Positions 1-6,816 of a DNA stretch of 7,138 nt are shown piece after piece. The stretch's first letter is position 1. Each line of letters begins with the position of its first letter. The translations under genes and the position numbers were made by a program. The notes under the pieces were generated by a model. That model had not been told where the DNA came from, did not search any database, and worked only from the letters and a program-made list of their open reading frames with translations. Source of the DNA: Bacteroidaceae bacterium (lineage in GTDB: Bacteria; Bacteroidota; Bacteroidia; Bacteroidales; Bacteroidaceae); NCBI GenBank assembly GCA_017466965.1, contig JAFTTD010000185.1, forward strand, positions 1-7,138, given 5' to 3'.

Positions 1-990
1 GATGAATTGATAATGCAGCGAATTGGTGTCAAAACACGTCATATATTGAAACCTGAGGAAGGTAAGGGAACTTCTTATTTGATGACAAAAGCTGTAAAGC
101 AATTGCTTGATAAAACGCAAGTAGATCCAGACAGCATTGAAGCTCTCATTGTAGCTACAACGACACCTGATTATCATTTTCCTTCAACCGCTTCTTTGGT
201 TATAGGTAATTTGAATCTGAGCAATTGCTGGGGGTTTGATATGGAAGCGGCATGTGCGGGATTCCTTTATGCTATGGAGATGGGAGCCAATTTGATACGA
301 TCAGGTCGTTACAAACGCATCATTGTTGGTGGAGGTGACCATATGTCCTCTATGACTAATTATGAGGATAGAAATACTTGCCCTATATTTGGTGATGGCG
401 CGGCTTGTGTGATGATGGAAGCTACAACTGAAGATTATGGACTGATGGACTGCTTCCATAAAGTTGATGGTAAGGGATATGAATTCCTACATATGGCTGC
501 TGGTGGTTCAGCTCAAATGCCAACTCATGAAACTGTAGATCAGAGACTTCATTTTTGCTACCAAGAAGGACGCAATGTCTTCAAACATGCTGTTACAAAT
601 ATGTCAAATTCTGTTGAAACTATAGCAAAGCGTAATAACTTGACAAATGAGAACATAGCATGGATTGTTCCTCATCAGGCTAACATACGTATTGAAACTG
701 CTGTAGCCCAAAGAATAGATGTACCTGAAGAGAAGGTGATGATTAATATTGACCACATGGCAAATACGTCAGGTGGAACTTTGCCTCTATGCCTTTGGGA
801 ATATGAGCAAAAGTTAAAGCAAGGTGATAATTTGATTGTTACGGCTTTTGGGGCTGGATTTACATGGGGTGCTTCTTATATGAAATGGGGATATGATGGT
901 AGTAAGTTTGCTGATAATCCTCCTGAATTCTATAAAGAAGGTGATATTAGTCGTGAAGATTGGTATGCAAAACGTGCAAACAAGAATTAA
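1..990 (+). CDS. fabH: Beta-ketoacyl-ACP synthase III (KAS III), N-terminus cut off by window edge
   Basis: FabH condenses acetyl-CoA (or a branched acyl-CoA) with malonyl-ACP in the cytoplasm, starting type II fatty acid synthesis. The frame is open from base 1 and the first residues (DELIMQRIGV) align with the DEWIxTRxGI segment near residue 30 of the family, so about 30 residues lie outside the window; ATG or TTG codons at 7-15 are internal, not starts. Visible length is 329 residues. The catalytic triad is complete: Cys85 in AACAGF (bases 253-255), His225 in VPHQANIRI (673-675) and Asn255 in ANTSGG (763-765), counted from base 1. The C-terminal glycine motif GAGFTWG is present. Two oddities: Leu stands where E. 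coli has Trp32, and about 32 charged residues follow the usual C-terminal strand. In Bacteroidales fabH usually sits just before era, as here. Identity is secure. Confidence 0.95.
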   Translation, partial: DELIMQRIGVKTRHILKPEEGKGTSYLMTKAVKQLLDKTQVDPDSIEALIVATTTPDYHFPSTASLVIGNLNLSNCWGFDMEAACAGFLYAMEMGANLIRSGRYKRIIVGGGDHMSSMTNYEDRNTCPIFGDGAACVMMEATTEDYGLMDCFHKVDGKGYEFLHMAAGGSAQMPTHETVDQRLHFCYQEGRNVFKHAVTNMSNSVETIAKRNNLTNENIAWIVPHQANIRIETAVAQRIDVPEEKVMINIDHMANTSGGTLPLCLWEYEQKLKQGDNLIVTAFGAGFTWGASYMKWGYDGSKFADNPPEFYKEGDISREDWYAKRANKN

Positions 991-1007
991 TAATTAATAG
1001 TTCTCAT

Positions 1008-1034
1008 AAAGCGTATCCTCAGCGATACGCTTTT
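1008..1034 (+). terminator. Rho-independent terminator of fabH
   Basis: A perfect 10-bp stem (1008-1017 with 1024-1033, AAAGCGTATC/GATACGCTTT) closes a 6-base loop and runs into a T-rich stretch (TTTTGTTGATTT). It starts 17 bases after the fabH stop. It implies that era is at least partly transcribed separately, yet I see no consensus promoter in the 50 bases before era, so read-through may matter. Confidence 0.75.
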
Positions 1035-1083
1035 GTTGATTTATATGTAATTTTTTTTGAATACTTAAAATACTGATTATAAC

Positions 1084-1965
1084 GTGCATAAATCTGGATT
1101 TGTGAATATTGTTGGAAATCCGAATGTGGGAAAATCAACATTAATGAACCTTTTTGTAGGTGAGCGTATTTCTATTGCCACTTTTAAGGCTCAGACTACT
1201 CGTCATAGAATAATGGGTATTATTAATGACGAAGAATTTCAGATTGTTTTTTCAGACACTCCTGGTGTGCTGAAACCAAATTATAAACTGCAGGAGTCGA
1301 TGCTTGCTTTTTCTGAAAGTGCTCTTGTTGATGCTGATGTTCTGCTATATGTGACTGATCCTATTGAAAAGATAGATAAAAACAGTGATTTCCTTCAGAA
1401 GGTATCAAAAATGGAGGTTCCTGTACTCGTGTTGATTAATAAGATAGACTTGATAGATCAGGCTAAACTTGTAAATTTGGTTGAAGAGTGGCATTCAATA
1501 TTGCCAAACGCTGAAATTGTACCAGTTTCTGCTTTGGCGAAATTTAATGTAGAACCAGTCTTAAATAGAATTAAAGCTCTTCTTCCTGAATGTCCCCCTT
1601 ATTTTGACAAGACACAGTTGACAGATAAACCTGCTCGCTTTTTTGTTAGTGAAATTATTCGTGAAAAGATATTGTTGTATTATGACAAAGAAATTCCTTA
1701 TTCTGTAGAGGTTGGTGTTGACAGTTTTGTTGAGGATGACAAACTTATTCGTATAAATGCTGTAATTTATGTGGAAAGGGATTCTCAGAAGGGTATTATT
1801 ATAGGACATCAAGGTAAGGCTTTGAAGAAAGTGGCAACAGAAGCAAGAAAGGCTTTAGAGCGTTTCTTTGGAAAATCCATTTATTTGGAGGCTTTTGTCA
1901 AAGTTGATAAAGATTGGCGTAATTCAGATAAAAAACTAAATATTTTTGGTTATAATCAGGAATGA
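1084..1965 (+). CDS. era: GTPase Era, 30S ribosomal subunit assembly
   Basis: Era is a cytoplasmic, membrane-associated GTPase that binds the 3' end of 16S rRNA and helps complete the small subunit. All G motifs are visible: G1 GNPNVGKST (11-19), the switch I threonines in QTTRHR (37-42), G3 DTPG (58-61), G4 NKID (119-122) and G5 SAL (149-151). The KH RNA-binding domain follows, with the GIIIGHQGKALKK loop (237-249) and a typical end (KLNIFGY). At 293 residues it has the normal family length. The start is GTG at 1084: an in-frame stop at 1066-1068 leaves no ATG upstream, and MHKSGFVNIVGNPNVGKST is the expected N-terminus. It lies between fabH and der, the usual Bacteroidales order. The non-ATG start may lower its translation. 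Confidence 0.97.
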   Translation: MHKSGFVNIVGNPNVGKSTLMNLFVGERISIATFKAQTTRHRIMGIINDEEFQIVFSDTPGVLKPNYKLQESMLAFSESALVDADVLLYVTDPIEKIDKNSDFLQKVSKMEVPVLVLINKIDLIDQAKLVNLVEEWHSILPNAEIVPVSALAKFNVEPVLNRIKALLPECPPYFDKTQLTDKPARFFVSEIIREKILLYYDKEIPYSVEVGVDSFVEDDKLIRINAVIYVERDSQKGIIIGHQGKALKKVATEARKALERFFGKSIYLEAFVKVDKDWRNSDKKLNIFGYNQE

Positions 1966-1968
1966 TGA

Positions 1969-2003
1969 TTCTGTAATGGCCTTTATTTTTTATAAATACA
2001 GAA
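1969..2003 (+). repeat. Inverted repeat just after era
   Basis: TTCTGTA (1969-1975) pairs with TACAGAA (1997-2003), and inside it TTTAT (1982-1986) pairs with ATAAA (1992-1996) around a 5-T loop. The 3' arm is continuous, while the 5' arm carries a 6-base bulge (1976-1981). No T tract follows, so a classical terminator is unlikely. It may be a 3'-end stabilising hairpin of the era mRNA, or chance in AT-rich DNA. Confidence 0.3.
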
Positions 2004-2056
2004 CCATAAAAGACAAATTAAAGTTTTACTTACTTTTGTTTTTGCTTGCAGAGTTA

Positions 2057-2087
2057 TTAGAATTTATAAGATTAAGTTGTAAACTTG
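2057..2087 (+). promoter_or_regulatory. Weak candidate promoter for der
   Basis: TAAACTTG (2080-2087) matches five of the six fixed bases of the Bacteroidetes -7 box TAnnTTTG. The -33 position, 19 bases upstream, holds TTAG (2057-2060) instead of TTTG. An alternative is TTTG at 2035-2038 with TAGAATTT at 2058-2065, also 19 bases apart but with a poorer -7 box. Either would give der an untranslated leader of roughly 145-170 bases that contains the inverted repeats at 2119-2212. Confidence 0.22.
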
Positions 2088-2118
2088 ATATTAATATAGA
2101 ATTTTTTCATTATGCCTT

Positions 2119-2212
2119 GCTCTGACCCACCCTCAAGGGGAGGGAGAGCCATTCGGAGTTAAGGGTTATTACCAATCAAAGGTGCTTATGGCTCTGAGTT
2201 CGTGAGAACTTA
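2119..2212 (+). repeat. Cluster of overlapping inverted repeats in the der leader
   Basis: Three pairings are visible. (a) GCTCT (2119-2123) plus CCCTC (2130-2134) pair with GAGGG plus AGAGC (2140-2149), with a 6-base bulge and a 5-base loop. (b) AGAGCCAT (2145-2152) pairs perfectly with ATGGCTCT (2188-2195). (c) AGTTC (2197-2201) pairs with GAACT (2206-2210) around GTGA. GCTCTGA occurs twice (2119-2125, 2191-2197), and both copies compete for the same AGAGC, so (a) and (b) exclude one another. The G/C-rich 2126-2149 core stands out from an AT-rich spacer and resembles a dispersed repeat; a leader switch and a genomic repeat are both possible. No gene is seen in 1966-2236. Confidence 0.45.
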
Positions 2213-2236
2213 ACCTTTTTAAATCTTTAATAGATT

Positions 2237-3550
2237 ATGGCAAATTTATTAGCAATTGTAGGACGTCCAAATGTGGGCAAATCTACACTTTTTAATCGAT
2301 TGACAAAGACTCGTCATGCAATAGTTAGTGATGAGGCGGGAACAACTCGCGATCGTCAATACGGCAAGTGTGAATGGGGCAACAAGGAATTTTCGGTAGT
2401 TGATACTGGAGGCTGGGTTGTCAATTCAGATGATATTTTTGAGGAGGAAATACGTAAGCAAGTGCGTATAGCTATTGAAGAATGTGATGTCATTTTGTTT
2501 TTGGTGGATGTAAGAACCGGAGTTACAGATTTAGATCAGGCTGTAGCTAATATATTGCGTCGTTCAAAGGTTCCTACAATTCTTTGTTGTAATAAGACCG
2601 ATTCTAATGAGTTGCGCTATGACAGTGCAGAGTTTTACAGTTTAGGACTTGGCGAACCAATATGTGTTTCTGCGCTTACTGGTAGTGGAACAGGTGATTT
2701 GCTGGATATGGTGGTCTCTTCTTTCAAAAAAGAAATGTCAGAGGTTATAGAAGAAGAGATTCCTCGTATAGCTGTGGTTGGTCGTCCGAATGCAGGTAAA
2801 TCATCCATTATTAATGCGTTCTTGAATGATGACAGAAATGTTGTGACTGATATAGCTGGTACAACTCGAGATTCTATTTATACAAAATATGATAAATTTG
2901 GTTTTAACTTCTATCTTGTTGATACCGCAGGTATAAGGAAGAAAAACAAGGTTAATGAAGACCTTGAGTATTATTCTGTTATGCGTTCCATAAGGGCTAT
3001 AGAAAATTCAGATGTTTGTGTGTTGCTTGTGGATGCTACACGTGGAATAGAGGGACAGGATGTCAACATTTTCCAAATAGTTCAGAAGAATCAAAAGGGA
3101 TTGGTAGTTGTTGTAAACAAGTGGGACCTTGTTGAGGACAAAAGCAATGCAGCGATTAAATTTTTCGAGAATGCAATACGTAACAGATTTGCACCGTTTA
3201 CTGATTTCAGCATTGTATTTAGTTCCGCACTTACTAAACAGCGCATATTCAAGGTGCTGGAAGAAGTTCAGAAAGCATATTCATCTCGCAAGAACAGGGT
3301 TTCTACAGCCAAATTAAATGAGGTGATGCTTCCAATTATAGAGGCTACTCCTCCGCCATCAATCAAGGGCAAGTATATTAAGATAAAGTATTGTATGCAA
3401 TTGCCTGGAACTTATGTTCCTTCTTTTGTGTTCTATGCAAACTTGCCTCAGTATGTGCGCGAACCATACAGACGTTTTCTTGAAAATCAAATCAGAGAGC
3501 ATTGGGATTTTAAGGGAACACCGATAAATGTGTATATTCGTCAGAAGTAA
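2237..3550 (+). CDS. der: GTPase Der (EngA), double-domain 50S assembly factor
   Basis: Der has two tandem GTPase domains and acts in the maturation of the large ribosomal subunit in the cytoplasm. Domain 1 carries GRPNVGKST (9-17), the switch threonines in AGTTRD (34-39), DTGG (56-59), NKTD (119-122) and SAL (145-147). Domain 2 carries GRPNAGKSS (182-190), AGTTRD (207-212), DTAG (229-232), NKWD (294-297) and SAL (330-332). A KH-like domain fills about 350-437 and ends in NVYIRQK. The length, 437 residues, is that of the family, and no motif is missing. The ATG at 2237 gives the standard N-terminus ([17 protein letters not shown]). The 2-base gap to the next gene suggests that der heads a transcript also carrying the lipoprotein and the hydrolase; it is set apart from era by 271 bases. 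Confidence 0.97.
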   Translation: MANLLAIVGRPNVGKSTLFNRLTKTRHAIVSDEAGTTRDRQYGKCEWGNKEFSVVDTGGWVVNSDDIFEEEIRKQVRIAIEECDVILFLVDVRTGVTDLDQAVANILRRSKVPTILCCNKTDSNELRYDSAEFYSLGLGEPICVSALTGSGTGDLLDMVVSSFKKEMSEVIEEEIPRIAVVGRPNAGKSSIINAFLNDDRNVVTDIAGTTRDSIYTKYDKFGFNFYLVDTAGIRKKNKVNEDLEYYSVMRSIRAIENSDVCVLLVDATRGIEGQDVNIFQIVQKNQKGLVVVVNKWDLVEDKSNAAIKFFENAIRNRFAPFTDFSIVFSSALTKQRIFKVLEEVQKAYSSRKNRVSTAKLNEVMLPIIEATPPPSIKGKYIKIKYCMQLPGTYVPSFVFYANLPQYVREPYRRFLENQIREHWDFKGTPINVYIRQK

Positions 3551-3552
3551 TT

Positions 3553-3960
3553 ATGAAAGTTCTATTGAATGTTTTTCTTTCATATATAGTCTTTAGTGGG
3601 CTTCTCGTTTCATGCGCGGAGCCCATTTCTCCTATTGAGTCTCCTGAAGACATTCTTGTTAATTCTATGGAAGCATTGTATATGCATGATGTTGAAGGTT
3701 ATGTAGAAAATGTGGATTTTGGGAATTCAGATGACTCTATTCAGAGGAATTTGTTTGTCAATATATTGCAGCAGCATCAAGAACGTACTGTATTTCTTAA
3801 AGGTAAGGTGGATTCTTGTGTTGCAGTAGATGTGAAGTATTCTGAAGATTCTGTTGCTATAGTATATTACAAGTTGTTTTTTTCAGATGGAACATCTGAG
3901 GTTTCTTCTCAGAAAATGGTTCGTGTTAATGAAAAATGGAAAATAAGGATAAGGAATTAA
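3553..3960 (+). CDS. Small predicted lipoprotein, possibly NTF2-like (DUF4878-type)
   Basis: The 135-residue product opens with Lys2, a hydrophobic stretch (residues 3-19) and a lipobox LVSC, so Cys21 is the likely lipidated residue of the mature protein. The mature part of about 115 residues begins with a helix-like SPEDILVNSMEALYMHD and ends with alternating strands and MVRVNEKWKIRIRN. This layout (helix with 'size of pool' type residues, then strands ending in V-x-G/E-K-W-K-I) recalls the small NTF2-like DUF4878 lipoproteins common in Bacteroidetes, but that is a resemblance from memory. Only the lipobox Cys and Cys53-region residues are notable; no catalytic motif is seen. It starts 2 bases after der and ends 1 base before the hydrolase, so it is probably co-transcribed and possibly translationally coupled with both. 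The likely site is the inner or outer membrane, periplasm-facing or surface; function unknown. Confidence 0.8.
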   Translation: MKVLLNVFLSYIVFSGLLVSCAEPISPIESPEDILVNSMEALYMHDVEGYVENVDFGNSDDSIQRNLFVNILQQHQERTVFLKGKVDSCVAVDVKYSEDSVAIVYYKLFFSDGTSEVSSQKMVRVNEKWKIRIRN

Positions 3961-3961
3961 T

Positions 3962-5938
3962 ATGAGTATGAAATATTATGTATTGCTAATTTCGTTGTGT
4001 TTCTTTTTGACAGACGGAAAACTTTTTGCAGAAAACATCGTTGTTACAGAAGCTTATGTAAAGGAAAACTATAATAAGCGTGAGGTCATGATTCAGATGC
4101 GTGACGGTGTTAAGCTTTTTACATGCATATATGAGCCTAAAAATATGAGTCTCAAAAGTCCAATTCTGTTGAATCGTACATGTTATGGCGTCACTCCATA
4201 TGGTGCTGATAAATTCATGCGTCTTCATAGTCCTACATGGTCAGAGTATGTTCGTAATGGTTATATCCTTGTTTTTCAAGATGTTCGTGGAAAAAATAAG
4301 AGTGAAGGAGTGTTTGAAGACTTGCGACCTTTTATTGTTGATAAAATGAAGAAAAGTGACTTAGATGAAGCAAGTGATACATACGATACGGCTGAGTGGC
4401 TTCTAAAGAATACGAATACCAATGGCAATATAGGTGTTTTTGGTATCTCATATCCTGGCTTTTATTCCACTATGGCTGCTTTGAGCGCACATCCCGCTAT
4501 CAAGGCGGTTTCACCTCAGGCTCCCGTAACCGATTGGTTCAGAGGAGATGATGCTCATTATAATGGTGCATTGTTTTACTATGACATGTTCTCGTTCGGA
4601 TATTGGTTTGAGTATCTGAATGTAGCAGATTACTACGAAGGCAAAATCAGCGGTGAGAAGGCTGTAAATCCTGCAGATATTGTTAGAAATGATGGATATA
4701 CAGATTTTCTTTCAATGGGCAGCATTCCTAATTTTACTCGAATTCTTGGTGATAGCTGTACTATGTGGAACAACATAGTAGCTCATCCTGATTTGGATGA
4801 ATGGTGGGAAAGGCGTAATGTTAGTTATTATTGTCAGAATATCAAGCCGGCAGTAATGGTTGTAGGCGGCCTCTTTGATGCTGAAAATTGTTATGGCGCA
4901 TTTATTACATATAAGGCAATGAAGCGACAGTCTCCTGATGCTGAGATTTATCTTGTAGAAGGACCAGGGTCGCATGGCTCATGGAGCAGAGGCGGAAAAA
5001 TTTATATGGGAGACATATATTTCGGTGACAGCGTTTCGGTTGGCTATTACATTAAGAATATAGAATATCCTTTTTTTGCCTATTATCTTGAAGGCAAAGG
5101 TGAAAAGCCTTCTGCTGAGGTAAGGGTTTTCCATACTGGTGAGAATGCTTGGAAGGAGTATCTAAATGGCTGGCCTGCTGTGGATAAGCTTACTCCTTTT
5201 TATCTTAATTCAAAAGGAACGATTTCTGCTGAACCTGAATATGCTTCTGTGCCTACTAAGTATGTGTCAGATCCGTCACGTCCGGTTCCTTTTATGGAAG
5301 GCCAGTTGAAGTCGCGACCAATAGAATATATGCTTGCCGATCAGCGCTTTGCTTCAACTCGTCCTGATGTAGCTGTCTTCACTACTCCTGTATTGGAGTC
5401 ACCATTGAGCCTTGCCGGTGAGATTGTAGCAGAACTTGAAGTCAGTATTGATGCTAAAGATGCTGATTTTGTGGTGAAGCTGATAGATGTTTTCCCTGAT
5501 GGATATGAATATCCCGATAGTGTTAAGCGTAAGATGCCGCGCACAAATGTTCCAATGGGTGGGTATCAAATGTTGGTTAGAGGCGAAGTTATGAGAGGCA
5601 AATATCGCAATAGTCTTGCGATTGATTCTGTTGCGTTCAATACAACAGAGTCTAAAAAAATTAAAAAGCATAATTTTTCATTTATACCTCCACAGCCATT
5701 TGTGCCAAATGAACCTACTAAGGTTAAATTCAGATTAACTGATGTGGCTCATACTTTTATGCCGGGACATAGGATGATGATACAAATTCAGAGTACATGG
5801 TTCCCGCTTGTTGACCGTAATCCGCAGACATTCTGTAATATATATGAATGTGCGGATGATGATTACAGACCATGTACGGTAACTATTCATCATAGCGAAG
5901 AGCATCCTTCACGCATTTGGTTGCCAGTGAAAAAGTAG
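3962..5938 (+). CDS. Exported CocE/NonD-type serine hydrolase (PepX/S15-like acylase or esterase)
   Basis: This 658-residue alpha/beta hydrolase belongs to the superfamily of X-Pro dipeptidyl-peptidase, cocaine esterase, glutaryl-7-ACA acylase and alpha-amino acid ester hydrolase. A signal peptide (about 1-23, cut probable after KLFA) sends it to the periplasm or beyond; starts at Met1 and Met3 are both possible. Family landmarks are MRDGVKL (46-52), oxyanion-type Tyr75, FQDVRG (105-110) and EASDTYDTAEWL (136-147). The catalytic triad is Ser163 in GISYPG (161-166), Asp306 in GGLFDAE (302-308) and His338 in GPGSHG (334-339). A jelly-roll PepX_C domain fills about 375-655, with DADFVVKLIDV (500-510) typical. 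Substrate, an ester or an N-terminal amide, cannot be read from sequence. It is the last gene of the der-lipoprotein-hydrolase run, 1 base after the lipoprotein, and is followed by a strong terminator. Confidence 0.93.
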   Translation: MSMKYYVLLISLCFFLTDGKLFAENIVVTEAYVKENYNKREVMIQMRDGVKLFTCIYEPKNMSLKSPILLNRTCYGVTPYGADKFMRLHSPTWSEYVRNGYILVFQDVRGKNKSEGVFEDLRPFIVDKMKKSDLDEASDTYDTAEWLLKNTNTNGNIGVFGISYPGFYSTMAALSAHPAIKAVSPQAPVTDWFRGDDAHYNGALFYYDMFSFGYWFEYLNVADYYEGKISGEKAVNPADIVRNDGYTDFLSMGSIPNFTRILGDSCTMWNNIVAHPDLDEWWERRNVSYYCQNIKPAVMVVGGLFDAENCYGAFITYKAMKRQSPDAEIYLVEGPGSHGSWSRGGKIYMGDIYFGDSVSVGYYIKNIEYPFFAYYLEGKGEKPSAEVRVFHTGENAWKEYLNGWPAVDKLTPFYLNSKGTISAEPEYASVPTKYVSDPSRPVPFMEGQLKSRPIEYMLADQRFASTRPDVAVFTTPVLESPLSLAGEIVAELEVSIDAKDADFVVKLIDVFPDGYEYPDSVKRKMPRTNVPMGGYQMLVRGEVMRGKYRNSLAIDSVAFNTTESKKIKKHNFSFIPPQPFVPNEPTKVKFRLTDVAHTFMPGHRMMIQIQSTWFPLVDRNPQTFCNIYECADDDYRPCTVTIHHSEEHPSRIWLPVKK

Positions 5939-5973
5939 TTCGTTGTAACTTCTGTTGAAGATGCAATTTGATT

Positions 5974-6028
5974 AAAAAAAGTTCTCCTGCGATGTGGTTT
6001 TATTTCCAATTCGCAGGAGAATTTTTTT
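5974..6028. terminator. Strong bidirectional intrinsic terminator
   Basis: A perfect 11-bp stem, TTCTCCTGCGA (5982-5992) with TCGCAGGAGAA (6011-6021), closes an 18-base loop. Seven A (5974-5980) precede it and seven T (6022-6028) follow, so either strand yields a stem plus U tract. It lies 35 bases after the hydrolase stop and is placed between converging transcripts, so it can end the hydrolase operon and also minus-strand transcripts coming from 6271. Confidence 0.88.
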
Positions 6029-6063
6029 GTTGAGCTATTGGGCTTTCTTTTATGGCTTGTTTG

Positions 6064-6084
6064 ATACAAGATGTTAGCTTGTAT
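6064..6084. repeat. Short inverted repeat
   Basis: ATACAAG (6064-6070) pairs perfectly with CTTGTAT (6078-6084) around a 7-base loop. It sits 10 bases past the stop of the minus-strand open stretch at 6095-6217, where a transcript end would be expected, but has no proper T tract on that strand. On the + strand TTTAA follows. A weak terminator or chance. Confidence 0.25.
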
Positions 6085-6094
6085 TTAACGTGAT

Positions 6095-6217
6095 TTAGGT
6101 ATAAGAATCATGCAATTCTTCAGCTTTTGTCATATTCATAGATGTCTTGATGTAATTAAAAATCGCTTTTGTGTCTATATATCTTCCAATCAGTTTTATG
6201 GTATGCTTGTGCAGGAA
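6095..6217 (-). pseudogene. Possible tail of a broken small gene (40 codons)
   Basis: On the minus strand 40 codons are open between a stop at 6218-6220 and a stop at 6095-6097. The reading (…KLIGRYIDTKAIFNYI…, …MNMTKAEELHDSYT) looks protein-like, with an amphipathic C-terminal half, yet has no good start except internal ATGs near its end. In another frame, ATG at 6252 opens an 18-codon stretch (MKRKKIFLLT…) that overlaps it, so a single frameshift would join the two into a protein of about 50 residues. I do not recognise the family. It may be a decayed gene end, or simply an open stretch by chance. Apart from this, the terminator and the small inverted repeat, I see nothing in 5939-6270. Confidence 0.25.
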
Positions 6218-6270
6218 TCAACCGTAAGGAGAAATATCTTTTTACGTTTCATGGCCTCTCACTTCAGATG

Positions 6271-6765
6271 TTAGGCCGATTTCTTAATCTTTCTCATTAA
6301 CCACCAATTCGTAAACAATGCAAGCAAATAGAGTACAATGAAGATAATGATATTCACAACGAAGTATTCTGTCCATCCCTCACGAAAGTAGGGCAAGTTG
6401 GTGGGTATGTCAAGTTGTGCTCCCAATTCGAAGAGGTCATCCTTGCAGAGTTCAAAAGCAGCCTCGCAACTGATCTTGCCATATCTCATGTAGAGCCATG
6501 CGCCTAACCCAACGTATGGAATGTTATAGAGGACACTCAGAATGAGTACAACCAGCCTACGCGTAGAGTATCTCTGCACCAGCTTCCTTGAAGCCATGTA
6601 AACGACAGAGAGTGCTGACAGCATCAGCACTCCGTACTGAAAATATAGATTGAAGTACACGCTTGTCTCCGTGTATGTCCACCCAAACAGATATGCCACC
6701 AATTCAAGGAACCCGCAGCACGCTCCAAAGATAAGTGCGATGATGTAGAAGAATATGTTTGTCAT
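6271..6765 (-). CDS. Four-helix inner-membrane protein of unknown function
   Basis: The 164-residue product has four probable membrane helices (about 3-28, 40-58, 70-93 and 133-156). The loop 59-70 is basic (SRKLVQRYSTRR) and the C-terminus is basic (RKIKK), so by the positive-inside rule both ends face the cytoplasm, and the 39-residue loop 94-132, with Cys100 and Cys107, faces the periplasm. I chose ATG at 6765 because a GTG start at 6783 would lie 2 bases from the -7 box and thus at or before the transcript start. No catalytic motif or known family is recognised. Two 60-base samples of the gene are 43-45% G+C against 30-40% in samples of era, a slight hint of different origin. It is transcribed toward the hydrolase operon and appears to be monocistronic. 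Confidence 0.72.
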   Translation of the reverse strand: MTNIFFYIIALIFGACCGFLELVAYLFGWTYTETSVYFNLYFQYGVLMLSALSVVYMASRKLVQRYSTRRLVVLILSVLYNIPYVGLGAWLYMRYGKISCEAAFELCKDDLFELGAQLDIPTNLPYFREGWTEYFVVNIIIFIVLYLLALFTNWWLMRKIKKSA

Positions 6766-6785
6766 TGTTGTTTTTTTATCCACTG

Positions 6786-6816
6786 CAAAGTTATCTATAA
6801 AAATTCATACAGCAAA
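6786..6816 (-). promoter_or_regulatory. Consensus Bacteroidetes promoter for the membrane protein
   Basis: Read on the minus strand, TTTG (6816-6813) is followed after exactly 19 bases by TAACTTTG (6793-6786), a full match to the -33/-7 consensus of the Bacteroidetes primary sigma factor. Transcription should start near 6778-6782, giving a leader of about 15 bases before the ATG at 6765. The -33 box lies in one arm of the inverted repeat 6804-6839. Confidence 0.82.

Noticed and set aside
7..15. TTG or ATG codons as the start of fabH
   Set aside because: The frame is open from base 1 and the residues there belong to a conserved internal FabH segment, so the real start is outside the window.
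1035..1083. Promoter for era
   Set aside because: TAATTTTT at 1048-1055 partly matches a -7 box, but no TTTG lies about 19 bases upstream; the closest is only 12 bases away.
1561..1812. Minus-strand open frame of 83 codons inside era
   Set aside because: It lies wholly within a confident gene, and its composition (many Asn, Ile, Phe) is that of an antisense shadow.
3129..3317. Plus-strand open frame of 62 codons inside der
   Set aside because: Out-of-frame shadow of the second half of Der, with no family signal.
3986..5671. Several minus-strand open frames inside the hydrolase gene
   Set aside because: All are contained in the hydrolase, which has a full set of family motifs; none has a promoter or recognisable product.
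6196..6252. Independent 18-codon gene starting MKRKKIFLLT
   Set aside because: Too short and without promoter or family signal; kept only as a possible part of the broken gene.
6766..6783. GTG start adding six residues to the membrane protein
   Set aside because: The GTG is 2 bases from the -7 box and so at or before the predicted transcript start; the ATG at 6765 is better.
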